A DNA stretch of 64,000 nucleotides from an uncultured Lachnospiraceae bacterium (GCA_934330725.1 CAKRGM010000004.1:62001-126000), one strand, 5' to 3'. Shown: positions 1-9,557, counted from the first letter of the stretch. The notes: generated from the letters alone by a model not told the origin. A program made the numbers and translations.

Positions 1-3000
1 AAGGACATGGCAGAAGATGAACTTAAGAAGCTGTATGACTCACTTGGACTTGCAATGACATTTAAGGATTTTCAGTTTATTCAGGAGTATTTCCACAATG
101 ATGAGAAGAGAGATCCTTCAATGACTGAAATCAGAGTACTTGATACATACTGGTCAGATCACTGCCGTCATACAACATTTGCAACTGAACTTAAGGATGT
201 TGAGTTTAAAGACGGATATTATAAGAAGCCGATTGTTGATACATATAACAGATACTTAGAAGACAGAAGTGAAATATACAAGGGACGTAAGGATAAGTTT
301 GTATGTCTTATGGATCTTGCCCTTATGGCAATGAAAAAGCTTAAAAAAGAAGGAAAGCTTGCAGATCAGGAAGAATCAAATGAAATCAATGCATGTAGTA
401 TTGTAGTTCCTGTTGAAATCGATGGAAAGACAGAAGAATGGCTTGTTAATTTCAAGAATGAAACACATAACCATCCAACAGAGATTGAACCATTTGGTGG
501 CGCTGCGACATGTCTTGGTGGTGCAATAAGAGATCCATTGTCAGGACGTACTTATGTTTACCAGGCTATGCGTATTACAGGTGCAGCAGATCCTACAGTG
601 CCTATGTCTGAGACACTTCATGGAAAGCTTCCACAGAAGAAGCTTGTAAGAGGTGCAGCACAGGGCTACAGTTCATATGGTAACCAGATCGGACTTGCAA
701 CAGGATATGTAAAGGAAATCTATCATCCTGATTATGTTGCAAAGAGAATGGAAATCGGTGCAGTTATTGCAGCCGCACCTAGAAGTGCAGTAAAAAGAGA
801 AGAGTCAGAACCTGGTGATATCATTATCTTACTTGGTGGAAGAACAGGACGTGATGGCTGTGGCGGTGCTACAGGTTCTTCTAAGGTTCATACAGAAAAG
901 TCAATTGAAACATGTGGCGCAGAGGTTCAGAAGGGTAATGCTCCAACAGAACGTAAGATGCAGAGATTATTCAGAAGACCTGAAGTTACAAAGCTTATTA
1001 AAAAGTGTAATGACTTCGGTGCCGGCGGTGTATCAGTTGCTATTGGTGAACTTGCAGACGGACTTGTTGTTTCACTTGATAAGGTTCCTAAGAAGTATGA
1101 AGGTCTTGATGGTACAGAACTTGCCATATCAGAATCTCAGGAAAGAATGGCTGTTGTAGTAGATCCTAAGGATGTTAAGGCATTTCTTGATTATGCTGAA
1201 GAAGAAAATCTTGAAGCAGTCGAAGTTGCCAGAGTAACAGAGGAGCCTAGACTTGTATTACAGTGGAGAGGAAAGGATATCGTAAACATTTCAAGAGCAT
1301 TCCTTGATACTAATGGTGCACATCAGGAAACATCTGTACTTGTTGATATTCCGTCTAAGGAAGACAGCCAGCTTAAGGCAGGCGATGTTACAGATGTAAA
1401 GAAGAAGTGGCTTGACACATTATCAGATCTTAACGAGTGTTCACAGAAAGGTCTTGTTGAAAGATTTGATGGTTCTATCGGAGCTGGTTCAGTGTTTATG
1501 CCTTACGGTGGTAAGTATCAGCTTACAGAAACACAGGCTATGGTTGCAAAACTTCCTGTACTTAAGGGTAAGTGCGATACAGTAACAATGATGTCATATG
1601 GATTGGATCCATATTTATCAAAGTGGAGTCCATACCATGGTTCAATATATGCAGTACTTGAATCAGTAGCTAAGATTGTAGCTGCCGGTGGTGATTACAG
1701 GAAGATAAGATTTACATTCCAGGAATACTTCAGAAGAATGACAGAAGATCCTTCAAGATGGAGCCAGCCTTTTGCAGCTTTACTTGGTGCTTATGAAGCA
1801 CAGATTCAGTTCGGTCTGCCTTCAATTGGTGGTAAGGACAGTATGTCAGGTACATTCGAAGATATTGATGTTCCACCAACACTTTGCTCATTTGCAGTTG
1901 ATGTTGCTAAGGAAAATGAGATTATCACACCTGAATTAAAGAATGATGAAGATGCTTTAGTAAGATTTAATATAGCTGTTGATGAATATGATGTACCTGT
2001 ATTTGAGCAGGTAAAGAAGCTGTACGATACAATTCATGAACTTATTTTAAAGAAAGTTATCAAGTCAGCATATGTTCTTGATGGAAAGGGACTTGTTCCT
2101 GCTCTTTGCAAGATGGCATTTGGTAATAAATTGGGATTTGTAATTGATGAGTCAGTTGATGCAAAGGATTTATTTGCACCTGCTTACGGCTGTATCGTAG
2201 CAGAAGTTGCCAAGGATAAGCTTAATGAAATAAATACAGACTATGTCAAAGTTGGTGAAGTAAAGGATAATGGAAAGTTTGTATATAAGGATGTAGAGAT
2301 AACTATCGACGAAGCATTAAATGCATGGACAACAAAGCTTGAAAAAGTATTCCCTACAAAAGCTGTAAAAGATACTACACCAGTAGAAACAAAGCTTTAT
2401 AAAGCTGACAGCATTTATGTATGCAAGAATAAGGTTGCCAAGCCTACAGTATTTATCCCTGTATTCCCTGGTACCAACTGCGAATATGACAGTGCTAAGG
2501 CATTTGAAAGAGCCGGCGCTGATGTCATTGTTAAGGTATTTAGAAATCTTAGTGCTGATGCAATCAGAGAATCTGTTGATGAGTTTGAAAAAGCAATTGC
2601 ACAGGCTCAGATTATAATGTTCCCAGGTGGATTCTCAGCTGGTGATGAACCTGACGGATCAGCTAAGTTTTTTGCAACAGCATTTAGAAATGCCAAGTTA
2701 AAAGAGGCAGTTGAAAAACTCCTTAACGAAAGAGATGGTCTTGCACTTGGTATCTGTAATGGTTTCCAGGCATTGATAAAGCTTGGTCTTGTACCAAATG
2801 GTAAGATTACAGGTCAGGATGCAAATTCACCTACACTTACATTTAATACAATTAACAGACATATATCTAAGATGGTTTATACAAAAGTTGTTTCAAATAA
2901 GAGTCCATGGCTTACAGGGGCACAGCTTGGCGGAGTTTACTGTAATCCGGCATCACATGGTGAAGGACGTTTTGTTGCACCTGAGGATGTATTGAATAAA

Positions 3001-3240
3001 TTATTTGCAAATGGACAGGTTGCTACACAGTATTGTGATATCAATGGAAATATTTCAATGGATGAAGAGTGGAATGTTAATGGTTCATTTAAGGCTGTTG
3101 AAGGTATTACAAGTCCTGATGGCAGATGCTTAGGAAAGATGGCACATGTAGAAAGAAGAGGATATTCAGTAGCTGTTAATATCTATGGTGAGCAGGATAT
3201 TAAGATATTTGAATCAGGTGTTGCTTACTTTAAGGATTGA
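1..3240 (+). CDS. purL: Phosphoribosylformylglycinamidine synthase, 5' end cut off by window
   Basis: Converts FGAR, glutamine and ATP to FGAM, the fourth step of de novo purine synthesis, in the cytoplasm. The frame is open from base 1, so the gene begins outside the window. About 1,079 residues are visible, against roughly 1,250 in the one-piece clostridial form. The synthase part shows SDHCRHTTF early and a second ATP-grasp-like half with GGKDSMSG. The C-terminal class I glutaminase domain starts near FPGTNCEYDSA, has its nucleophile Cys in GICNGFQAL, and its His and Glu in NPASHGEG. It is therefore a synthetase-glutaminase fusion that needs no separate PurQ or PurS. A strong hairpin terminator follows about 100 bp later, so it is the last gene of its transcript. 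Identity is secure; only the start is unknown. Confidence 0.97.
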   Translation, partial: KDMAEDELKKLYDSLGLAMTFKDFQFIQEYFHNDEKRDPSMTEIRVLDTYWSDHCRHTTFATELKDVEFKDGYYKKPIVDTYNRYLEDRSEIYKGRKDKFVCLMDLALMAMKKLKKEGKLADQEESNEINACSIVVPVEIDGKTEEWLVNFKNETHNHPTEIEPFGGAATCLGGAIRDPLSGRTYVYQAMRITGAADPTVPMSETLHGKLPQKKLVRGAAQGYSSYGNQIGLATGYVKEIYHPDYVAKRMEIGAVIAAAPRSAVKREESEPGDIIILLGGRTGRDGCGGATGSSKVHTEKSIETCGAEVQKGNAPTERKMQRLFRRPEVTKLIKKCNDFGAGGVSVAIGELADGLVVSLDKVPKKYEGLDGTELAISESQERMAVVVDPKDVKAFLDYAEEENLEAVEVARVTEEPRLVLQWRGKDIVNISRAFLDTNGAHQETSVLVDIPSKEDSQLKAGDVTDVKKKWLDTLSDLNECSQKGLVERFDGSIGAGSVFMPYGGKYQLTETQAMVAKLPVLKGKCDTVTMMSYGLDPYLSKWSPYHGSIYAVLESVAKIVAAGGDYRKIRFTFQEYFRRMTEDPSRWSQPFAALLGAYEAQIQFGLPSIGGKDSMSGTFEDIDVPPTLCSFAVDVAKENEIITPELKNDEDALVRFNIAVDEYDVPVFEQVKKLYDTIHELILKKVIKSAYVLDGKGLVPALCKMAFGNKLGFVIDESVDAKDLFAPAYGCIVAEVAKDKLNEINTDYVKVGEVKDNGKFVYKDVEITIDEALNAWTTKLEKVFPTKAVKDTTPVETKLYKADSIYVCKNKVAKPTVFIPVFPGTNCEYDSAKAFERAGADVIVKVFRNLSADAIRESVDEFEKAIAQAQIIMFPGGFSAGDEPDGSAKFFATAFRNAKLKEAVEKLLNERDGLALGICNGFQALIKLGLVPNGKITGQDANSPTLTFNTINRHISKMVYTKVVSNKSPWLTGAQLGGVYCNPASHGEGRFVAPEDVLNKLFANGQVATQYCDINGNISMDEEWNVNGSFKAVEGITSPDGRCLGKMAHVERRGYSVAVNIYGEQDIKIFESGVAYFKD

Positions 3241-3342
3241 TAAATAAATATCCAGTGGCAAAATGATGAAGATATTTATTATGCACAGTTATTAATAATC
3301 TTCGTTTTAAGAAAGAACTAAATAAAGGAATTAACAGAATTT

Positions 3343-3391
3343 AACAGACCTCATAGAGATGATTTTATCATCTTTATGGGGTCTGTTTTTT
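3343..3391 (+). terminator. Rho-independent terminator after purL
   Basis: Arms AACAGACCTCATAGAGATGA and its near-complement ending in GGGGTCTG enclose a TTT loop and run into six T. A weaker AATAAATATC/GATATTTATT hairpin lies at 3243-3281. The rest of the 350-bp gap up to the next gene holds only the promoter described below. Confidence 0.9.
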
Positions 3392-3521
3392 AGTGGCACT
3401 TTATGATATATGTATTTTGGGAAAAATCAGTATGATTACATTTTATCTGATTTGCGGAATGTAAAAGATAAAGGACAGGTGGAAGACTTTGTAAAATTAA
3501 TCAGATTCAGTTTAAAATAAG

Positions 3522-3550
3522 TTGACATAATGATATCATAATGATATCAT
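3522..3550 (+). promoter_or_regulatory. Sigma-A promoter with two ATGATATCAT palindromes
   Basis: TTGACA (3522-3527), a 17-bp spacer, then TATCAT (3545-3550). The 10-bp perfect palindrome ATGATATCAT occurs at 3530-3539 (in the spacer) and at 3541-3550 (over the -10), 11 bp apart and so on the same helical face. Such placement suits a repressor operator. The small RHH protein encoded at 4635 is an obvious candidate to bind it; that link is inference. Confidence 0.75.
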
Positions 3551-3591
3551 ACAAATATCAGCAAAAAGAAATGTAAGGAGTGGAGATTATT

Positions 3592-4635
3592 ATGGAAGAA
3601 AAAATTTTAAAGAAAAATAAGAATGGTATGGCGATGCTTCTTTTGTTTATCGTACTGTATGCTGTGGGAATAGCAGCCATAGTTTTTGGCGCAATAATGA
3701 TTGAAGGAGGTTTATATAGTGCGGCAGGAATTGTTATTATGGTGCTTGGAATAATATATGTATGCGTAGGATGGATATTCTTCTGCGGTCTTAAAGTTTT
3801 AAAGCCTCAGGAGGCACTGGTTCTTACTTTATTTGGAAAGTATATAGGAACCTTAAAGGATGCCGGATTTTACTATGTAAATCCGTTCTGTACAGGTGTT
3901 AACCCGGCAGCTAATACTAAACTTAACCAGAGTGGTGATGTGGATGAGAATTCAAATAATTTATTAAAGCTTGCAGCCTCAAAATCAGTAGGTTCAGATA
4001 TTTCACTGACAGGCAGTGGAAGCAAAAAGATATCATTAAAGGTTATGACATTAAATAACAGCCGTCAGAAGATAAATGACTGCCTTGGTAATCCTATAGA
4101 GATTGGAATTGCAGTTATGTGGAAGGTTACAGATACAGCTAAGGCAGTATTCAATGTAGATAATTATAAGGAATATCTTTCATTACAGTGTGACAGCGCT
4201 CTTCGTAATGTTGTACGTGTATATCCATATGATGTTGCTGAAAATGTTGATACAACAGGTGATGGTGTTGCAGATGAAGGAAGTCTTCGTGGTTCAAGTG
4301 AAATTGTAGCGGAACGTATCCGCAATGAAATACAGGAAAAAGTTAAAGATGCAGGACTTGAAATTATAGAAGCAAGAATTACATATCTTGCATATGCACC
4401 TGAGATTGCGGCAGTTATGCTTCAGCGCCAGCAGGCATCAGCAATTGTCGATGCGAGAAAAATGATAGTTGACGGAGCTGTAGGAATGGTAGAGATGGCA
4501 TTAGAGCGTTTATCAGAAAAGCAGGTTGTTGAGCTTGATGAAGAACGTAAAGCAGCGATGGTATCAAATCTTTTAGTTGTATTATGTGGAAGCAAGGATG
4601 CCCAGCCTGTTGTTAATTCGGGAAGCTTGTATTAA
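3592..4635 (+). CDS. SPFH/Band 7 domain membrane protein
   Basis: A 347-residue protein with two adjacent hydrophobic segments at its N-terminus (about residues 12-35 and 40-60), followed by a stomatin/prohibitin-like SPFH domain beginning near LKPQEALVLTLFGKY and continuing through the helical part rich in AIVDARKMIVDGAVG. SPFH proteins form oligomeric scaffolds at membranes; no specific role can be read here. The ATG at 3592 is preferred because GGAG lies 6 nt before it; an in-frame GTG at 3580 overlaps the AAGGAG and is unlikely. It is first in a three-gene cassette and its stop codon overlaps the next start (TAATG). A 20-residue Ser/Gly-rich insert around SKSVGSDISLTGSGS interrupts the early SPFH region. 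Confidence 0.85.
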   Translation: MEEKILKKNKNGMAMLLLFIVLYAVGIAAIVFGAIMIEGGLYSAAGIVIMVLGIIYVCVGWIFFCGLKVLKPQEALVLTLFGKYIGTLKDAGFYYVNPFCTGVNPAANTKLNQSGDVDENSNNLLKLAASKSVGSDISLTGSGSKKISLKVMTLNNSRQKINDCLGNPIEIGIAVMWKVTDTAKAVFNVDNYKEYLSLQCDSALRNVVRVYPYDVAENVDTTGDGVADEGSLRGSSEIVAERIRNEIQEKVKDAGLEIIEARITYLAYAPEIAAVMLQRQQASAIVDARKMIVDGAVGMVEMALERLSEKQVVELDEERKAAMVSNLLVVLCGSKDAQPVVNSGSLY

Positions 4636-4838
4636 TGGCTGATAACAGTAAAAAGCAGATTCCACTTAGATTGTCGGCAAAGTTGTATAATGCCATTGCA
4701 GCCTGGGCAGAAGATGATTTTCGATCTGTAAATGGTCAGATAGAATATTTGCTGACAGAATGTGTAAAACAAAGAAAGAAAAATGGTTCACCGGCTCCAG
4801 AGAAACTTGATGTACCACCTGATCTGGATATAAGCTAA
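4635..4838 (+). CDS. Arc-like ribbon-helix-helix DNA-binding protein
   Basis: 67 residues. The N-terminal half (KKQIPLRLSAKLYNAIAAWAEDDFRSVNGQIEYLLTE) fits the ribbon-helix-helix fold: a short beta strand IPLRL, then two helices, as in Arc/MetJ-type repressors. The tail is charged and proline-rich. The start overlaps the stop of the SPFH gene by one base (TAATG), so the two are translationally coupled. RHH proteins usually bind short palindromes as dimers of dimers, and the twin ATGATATCAT sites in the operon promoter are natural candidates for autoregulation. No toxin-like partner is visible, so a toxin-antitoxin reading is not favoured. Confidence 0.75.
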   Translation: MADNSKKQIPLRLSAKLYNAIAAWAEDDFRSVNGQIEYLLTECVKQRKKNGSPAPEKLDVPPDLDIS

Positions 4839-4870
4839 TATAATAATAGTAAATAATAGAGGTGACAAAT

Positions 4871-5266
4871 TTGAAAAAAGGATACTTGGGATTTGTTTTA
4901 TGGACAATTATATTCAGTGTGTTAGAGATTGGAATATGCATTATTGATCCGGGAGAGAATATTACAATGTTTTTAGTATTTAATATTGCCGGTATCGGAG
5001 TAGTAATCCTTACACTAATGATATATTTAACGCAAAAGGTATACTGGTATAGCGGGATAGATTATAAAACGGCAGTTTTAGCCGGCCCTGAGCGAAGAAA
5101 GCAGTATGCAAAAAAAATACTTATAATGTTTGCAATATTTGAAGCGGTATTCCTGCTTTTAAGTGTTGTTGTATGCATATTAAAATTATCAATGTGGATT
5201 GATTTTATAGTGCTTATAGCGGGAGTGCTGGCAATCAGCATAATGAGTGTAAAGATAAAGTTGTAA
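4871..5266 (+). CDS. Small four-helix membrane protein, function unknown
   Basis: 131 residues with four hydrophobic segments in two pairs (about 4-25, 33-55, 80-102 and 105-125) joined by a polar loop containing YSGIDYKTAVLAGPERRKQYAKK. No recognisable family motif. GAGGTG at 4859-4864 is an ideal ribosome site for a TTG start at 4871 (MKKGYLG...); the in-frame GTG at 4862 lies inside that ribosome site. It follows the RHH gene by 32 bp on the same strand and ends just before a terminator, so it probably belongs to the SPFH operon. Confidence 0.65.
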   Translation: MKKGYLGFVLWTIIFSVLEIGICIIDPGENITMFLVFNIAGIGVVILTLMIYLTQKVYWYSGIDYKTAVLAGPERRKQYAKKILIMFAIFEAVFLLLSVVVCILKLSMWIDFIVLIAGVLAISIMSVKIKL

Positions 5267-5296
5267 TTATGAAGACAGTTGTTAATATAAAAATAT

Positions 5297-5345
5297 AAAA
5301 AACCGGAAGGACTTGAATTGGAAATAAGTCCTTCCGGTTTTTTAT
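5297..5345. terminator. Bidirectional terminator between convergent genes
   Basis: A perfect 18-bp stem made of AAAAAACCGGAAGGACTT and its complement, with A and T runs on either side, so it can stop transcripts from both the cassette on the left and asnB on the right. Confidence 0.92.
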
Positions 5346-5424
5346 ATTAAGCTTTAAAAATCATTATAAATGTTTGTGAAAATTCATGGTATTTAATCTG
5401 CTTTTTGCTTTTTGATTTTATAAT

Positions 5425-7293
5425 TTATGCAACGTCGCCTTTTTTCTCTGATTCAGCACCATGGTATCCGTCACCGAAGTAATCGTTATACCATACAAGG
5501 AACATATAGATAGTCCATATCTTTCTTGAGTTATCAGCCTTGCCAGCCTTATGGTCATCGAGATATTTTACTAATTCATCAGTGTTGAAATACTTTTCAG
5601 CCACGTCACTTGTAAATGCCTTCTTAATTATATTGTAGTATTTGTCATCCTTTAACCAGATTCTGATTGGTACAGGGAAACCAAGTTTCTTCTTTTCAGC
5701 AACCATATCAGGAAGATATTTGTGAGCTGTCATACGAAGTGCATACTTTGTATTCTGCTTATTTACCTTGTACTTTGTAGGAATCTTTCTTGCTACATCA
5801 AATACTTTTCTGTCAAGGAATGGAACACGTACTTCAAGTGAATGTGCCATACTCATCTTATCAGCCTTAAGAAGGATATCTCCGATAAGCCAGAAATTAA
5901 TATCAATATACTGCATCTTTGTAACAGGATCCTTATCCTTTACCTTATCATAGAAAGGCTTTGTAAGTTCAGTATGGTTATACTTGCCTGTAGGATGCTT
6001 TAATACTTTGTTACGTTCTTTTTCATTAAACATAAATGCATTACCAATGAAACGTTCTTCAAGATCTTTGCTTGCACGAATAAGGAAATTCTTTCCCTTA
6101 AACTTAAACGGAATTGCCTGTGCGACTTTTGCAAGTCCTTTTCTTAAGCCCTTTGGAAGTTTCTGGAATGAAGCAAGGTCATGAGGCTCTCTGTAAATGT
6201 TGTATCCGCCAAAGAATTCATCAGCACCTTCACCTGAAAGAGCAACCTTTACATATTTTGAAGCAGTCTGGCTTACGAAATATAATGCGATTGCAGCCGG
6301 ATCGGCAAGAGGCTCGTCCATATGATACTGAATCTTAGGAATGGCATCCCAGTATTCTTCACTTGAAACAAGCTTACTGTAATTGTCTATTTTAATCTTT
6401 TCAGATAATGCTTTTGCATAATTAATCTCGTTGTACTTTTCGTAGTCAAATCCTACTGTAAATGTTTTATCACCATTAAATGTAGCTGCTACATAACTTG
6501 AGTCAACACCACTTGAAAGGAATGATCCAACTTCAACGTCGCTGATCTTGTGGTGTTCAATTGAATCATGCATTGATTCATCAATTTCACTTGTTATTTC
6601 ATCTAATGACAAGTTCTCATCAGCATCGAAAGTTGGCTCCCAGTATCTTTTAACTTCAAGCTTACCATGAGAAAACTTAAGGCAGTGTGAAGGCATAAGT
6701 TTGTATATACCTTTAAAAAATGTTTCATCAAGAACTGAATACTGGAATGTGAGGTAGTTCTCAAGTGCTACATCATTAACTTCCTTTTTATATCCAGGAT
6801 ATTCAAGAATACTTTTAATCTCAGAGCCATATACAAGGTTGCCGTTAATAACAGCATAATATAATGGCTTGATTCCAAAGAAATCTCTTGCGGCAAAAAT
6901 AGTTTCTTTTTCGCTGTCCCAGATAACAAATGCAAACATACCACGGAGCTTCTGAAGCATGTCTTCGCCATATTCCTCATAAGCATGTATTAAAACTTCA
7001 GTATCTGCGTTATTAGAAAAAGTATGACCCTTTGCGATTAATTCCTTTCTAAGTTCAAGATGGTTATAAATCTCACCATTGAAAGTTATTACAATCTTAC
7101 GATCCTCGTTATACATTGGCTGGCTGCCATTATCAAGGTCGATAATACTTAATCTACGAAATCCCATGTAAGCTTTTCCGTCAATATGCTGTCCGGCACT
7201 GTCAGGACCACGATGGGCGATTTTATTCATCATATTAGTTAGTACTTCTTTACCGTTATCAAGATATCCGGTAAAACCTGCAAATCCACACAT
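5425..7293 (-). CDS. asnB: Asparagine synthase (glutamine-hydrolysing)
   Basis: Makes asparagine from aspartate, ATP and glutamine. 622 residues, the usual size. The N-terminal class II glutaminase domain opens with MCGFAGF, placing the catalytic Cys at position 2 after Met removal, followed by RGPD and FNGEIYN. The synthetase domain carries the P-loop-like SGVDSSYVA and LSGEGADEFFGGY. The start is preceded by GGAGG. The gene is monocistronic: its own promoter and a leader hairpin lie upstream and a shared terminator lies downstream. Divergent from icd. Confidence 0.96.
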   Translation of the reverse strand: MCGFAGFTGYLDNGKEVLTNMMNKIAHRGPDSAGQHIDGKAYMGFRRLSIIDLDNGSQPMYNEDRKIVITFNGEIYNHLELRKELIAKGHTFSNNADTEVLIHAYEEYGEDMLQKLRGMFAFVIWDSEKETIFAARDFFGIKPLYYAVINGNLVYGSEIKSILEYPGYKKEVNDVALENYLTFQYSVLDETFFKGIYKLMPSHCLKFSHGKLEVKRYWEPTFDADENLSLDEITSEIDESMHDSIEHHKISDVEVGSFLSSGVDSSYVAATFNGDKTFTVGFDYEKYNEINYAKALSEKIKIDNYSKLVSSEEYWDAIPKIQYHMDEPLADPAAIALYFVSQTASKYVKVALSGEGADEFFGGYNIYREPHDLASFQKLPKGLRKGLAKVAQAIPFKFKGKNFLIRASKDLEERFIGNAFMFNEKERNKVLKHPTGKYNHTELTKPFYDKVKDKDPVTKMQYIDINFWLIGDILLKADKMSMAHSLEVRVPFLDRKVFDVARKIPTKYKVNKQNTKYALRMTAHKYLPDMVAEKKKLGFPVPIRIWLKDDKYYNIIKKAFTSDVAEKYFNTDELVKYLDDHKAGKADNSRKIWTIYMFLVWYNDYFGDGYHGAESEKKGDVA

Positions 7294-7328
7294 ATTAATC
7301 CTCCATATCGTATTAAATATGATATCTG

Positions 7329-7359
7329 GTCAGGGGCAAAACTTTATTATGACCCTGAC
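7329..7359 (-). other. Hairpin in the asnB leader
   Basis: GTCAGGG and CCCTGAC pair across a 17-nt loop, 36-66 bp upstream of the asnB start and inside the predicted 5' UTR. There is no T-box consensus and no T run, so mRNA stability or a protein/RNA target is possible. Function unknown. Confidence 0.5.
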
Positions 7360-7382
7360 ATCATTAATATTTAAACAGTACG

Positions 7383-7411
7383 ATTATAACAGACTGGCTA
7401 ATTTAATACAA
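7383..7411 (-). promoter_or_regulatory. Promoter of asnB
   Basis: On the minus strand TTGTAT, 17 bp, TATAAT, with TG one base upstream of the -10 (TGTTATAAT, an extended -10). It gives a leader of about 80 nt before asnB. The rest of the 310-bp asnB-icd gap is AT-rich without other clear structure except the icd promoter. Confidence 0.7.
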
Positions 7412-7536
7412 TGCAATTTAAGATTTTCTTAAAATCTAAAGCAAAATAACGTTAAATTAGAATAAAAAAATGGAATAAAAAGTATAAGCTGCAGACAAAA
7501 ATAAAAGGATTAAGAAAAACTCAAGGCTGCTACGGG

Positions 7537-7565
7537 TTTACAAATTCCGGAAAATACATTATAAT
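7537..7565 (+). promoter_or_regulatory. Promoter of icd
   Basis: TTTACA (7537-7542), 17 bp, TATAAT (7560-7565), about 40 bp before the icd start. Confidence 0.75.
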
Positions 7566-7603
7566 ATTGAATAAATTTTGTTTTTAGGAAAGGAAGATGT
7601 GGC

Positions 7604-8815
7604 ATGGAAAAGATAAAAATGACAACTCCACTCGTAGAGATGGATGGCGATGAAATGACAAGAGTACTGTGGAAGCTTATTAAAGAGGAATTACTTACTC
7701 CGTTTGTTGATTTAAAGACAGAGTATTATGACCTTGGACTTGTTCACAGAAACGAAACAGACGATCAGGTAACCGTTGATTCAGCAGAAGCTACGAAAAA
7801 ATATGGAGTTGCAGTAAAATGTGCCACAATCACACCGAATGCAGCACGTATGACAGAATACAATCTTAAGAAGATGTATAAGAGTCCTAATGGAACAATA
7901 AGAGCAATGCTTGATGGTACAGTTTTCAGAGCGCCGATTATCGTAAAAGGTATCGAGCCATACGTAAAGAACTGGAAAAAGCCTATTACAATTGCAAGAC
8001 ATGCATATGGTGATGTATACAAAGCAAGTGAAATGAAGGTTCCTGGAGCTGGAAAGGCAGAACTTGTATTTACAGATGAGAATGGTAATGAAACAAGGGA
8101 ACTTATTCATGACTTCAAGGGAGCAGGAATTCTTCAGGGTATGCATAACCTTAATGATTCAATTGAAAGCTTTGCAAGAAGCTGCTTTAACTTTGCACTT
8201 GAGACAAAGCAGGATCTCTGGTTTGCTACAAAGGATACAATATCTAAGAAGTATGACCATACATTTAAGGATATTTTCCAGGAAATCTATGATAATGAAT
8301 ATGATGCAAAGTTCAAAGAAGCAGGCATAACATATTTCTATACACTGATTGATGATGCAGTAGCAAGAGTTGTACGTTCAGAAGGCGGTTATATCTGGGC
8401 ATGTAAGAACTACGATGGTGATGTAATGAGTGATATGGTAGCAACTGCATTTGGTTCATTATCAATGATGACATCAGTTTTAGTATCTCCAAAGGGATAT
8501 TATGAATATGAAGCTGCTCATGGAACAGTACAAAGACACTACTATAAGCATCTTAAGGGTGAGGAAACATCAACTAACCCAATCGCAACAATTTATGCAT
8601 GGACAGGTGCTCTTAGAAAACGTGGTGAATTAGATAATATTAAAGAACTTGGAGAGTTTGCTGATAAGCTTGAAAGAGCTTGTATTAAGACAATTGAAGA
8701 TGGAAAGATGACAAAGGATCTTGCTCTTATTACAACAAATCCTGATCCAACAACACTTAATACACAGGATTTCATTAAAGCAGTAAGAGAAACTCTTGAA
8801 GATCTGATGAAATAA
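7604..8815 (+). CDS. icd: NADP-dependent isocitrate dehydrogenase, eukaryotic type
   Basis: Oxidative decarboxylation of isocitrate to 2-oxoglutarate, supplying glutamate carbon and NADPH. 403 residues. The sequence reads like the homodimeric eukaryotic/subfamily II enzyme: [15 protein letters not shown] at the N-terminus, [16 protein letters not shown] (substrate loop), [28 protein letters not shown] (metal-binding Asp residues) and [11 protein letters not shown] (NADP region). This is not the E. coli Icd type. No citrate synthase or aconitase is adjacent, so it is probably part of a partial TCA branch towards glutamate. RBS AGGAAAGGA lies upstream. Confidence 0.95.
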   Translation: MEKIKMTTPLVEMDGDEMTRVLWKLIKEELLTPFVDLKTEYYDLGLVHRNETDDQVTVDSAEATKKYGVAVKCATITPNAARMTEYNLKKMYKSPNGTIRAMLDGTVFRAPIIVKGIEPYVKNWKKPITIARHAYGDVYKASEMKVPGAGKAELVFTDENGNETRELIHDFKGAGILQGMHNLNDSIESFARSCFNFALETKQDLWFATKDTISKKYDHTFKDIFQEIYDNEYDAKFKEAGITYFYTLIDDAVARVVRSEGGYIWACKNYDGDVMSDMVATAFGSLSMMTSVLVSPKGYYEYEAAHGTVQRHYYKHLKGEETSTNPIATIYAWTGALRKRGELDNIKELGEFADKLERACIKTIEDGKMTKDLALITTNPDPTTLNTQDFIKAVRETLEDLMK

Positions 8816-8898
8816 TTGATAATTTTGATATGGCCGGAACAGATGCGGATTAAAACGAATTTGTTCTGCGTATGAATAATCGTCTGTGGAGGACTTTG

Positions 8899-9495
8899 AT
8901 GAATTTTAAGTTTGAGATTGGCGATCTGTTCAAAATACCAAATATTCTTTGTTATTTGAGAATAATAATGGTGCCGTTATTCTTGCATATATATTTTACG
9001 GCACAGGCTCCTGAAGATTATTATTTAGCAACATTAGTGGTTATGGTGTCAGGATTTACAGATTTCCTTGACGGACAGATTGCAAGAAGGTGCAATATGA
9101 TTACGGATCTGGGTAGGTTTATCGATCCGGTTGCTGATAAGCTGATGCAGCTTGCAATGCTAGTTGCATTAACGTTAAAAATTAAATATATGTATATTCT
9201 TGTTATTTATCTGATTATTAAAGAGGTAGTAACATCATTGACTGGATTTATTATAATGAAGACATGTCATAGGAGACTCAACGGAGCAAAGTGGTATGGA
9301 AAGGTATGCACGGCTGTGTTGTATCTGAGCATGCTTATACTTGTAGCATTTCCTGGTATTACACCGGTAATACAGAGTGTAATGCTTATAGTATGTGCAG
9401 CAGCGCTTACGTTATCATTTTTCATGTATATGCGTTTGTATATTATTATGATAAGAGATAATAAGTCAGGTAATATGGACAAGATGTTATATTAG
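8899..9495 (+). CDS. CDP-alcohol phosphatidyltransferase (PgsA-like)
   Basis: 198-residue integral membrane enzyme with the family signature spread over DFLDGQIARR...DLGRFIDPVADK, where the Asp residues bind metal and CDP-diacylglycerol. By length and motif it is most like phosphatidylglycerophosphate synthase (PgsA). Specificity within the family cannot be fixed by eye, since cardiolipin or phosphatidylinositol-type synthases are related. GGAGG at 8888 is 6 nt before the ATG at 8899, which is preferred over the ATG at 8872. An imperfect hairpin lies just upstream (about 8836-8870). Monocistronic, with a terminator behind it. Confidence 0.85.
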   Translation: MNFKFEIGDLFKIPNILCYLRIIMVPLFLHIYFTAQAPEDYYLATLVVMVSGFTDFLDGQIARRCNMITDLGRFIDPVADKLMQLAMLVALTLKIKYMYILVIYLIIKEVVTSLTGFIIMKTCHRRLNGAKWYGKVCTAVLYLSMLILVAFPGITPVIQSVMLIVCAAALTLSFFMYMRLYIIMIRDNKSGNMDKMLY

Positions 9496-9507
9496 AAAAT
9501 AACAGTT

Positions 9508-9557
9508 AATGTGGCTGCTGATTAAACATACAATTTGTAATCAGCTGCCACATTTTT
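9508..9557 (+). terminator. Terminator after the pgsA-like gene
   Basis: A roughly 15-bp stem (GTGGCTGCTGATTA / TAATCAGCTGCCAC, one mismatch) followed by ATTTTTT. Confidence 0.88.

Noticed and set aside
4635..4838. RHH protein as antitoxin of a toxin-antitoxin pair
   Set aside because: No small toxin-like gene is adjacent; the neighbours are an SPFH protein and a four-helix membrane protein.
7294..7450. T-box riboswitch before asnB
   Set aside because: No AGGGTGGNACCGCG-like sequence, no specifier stem and no terminator in the leader.
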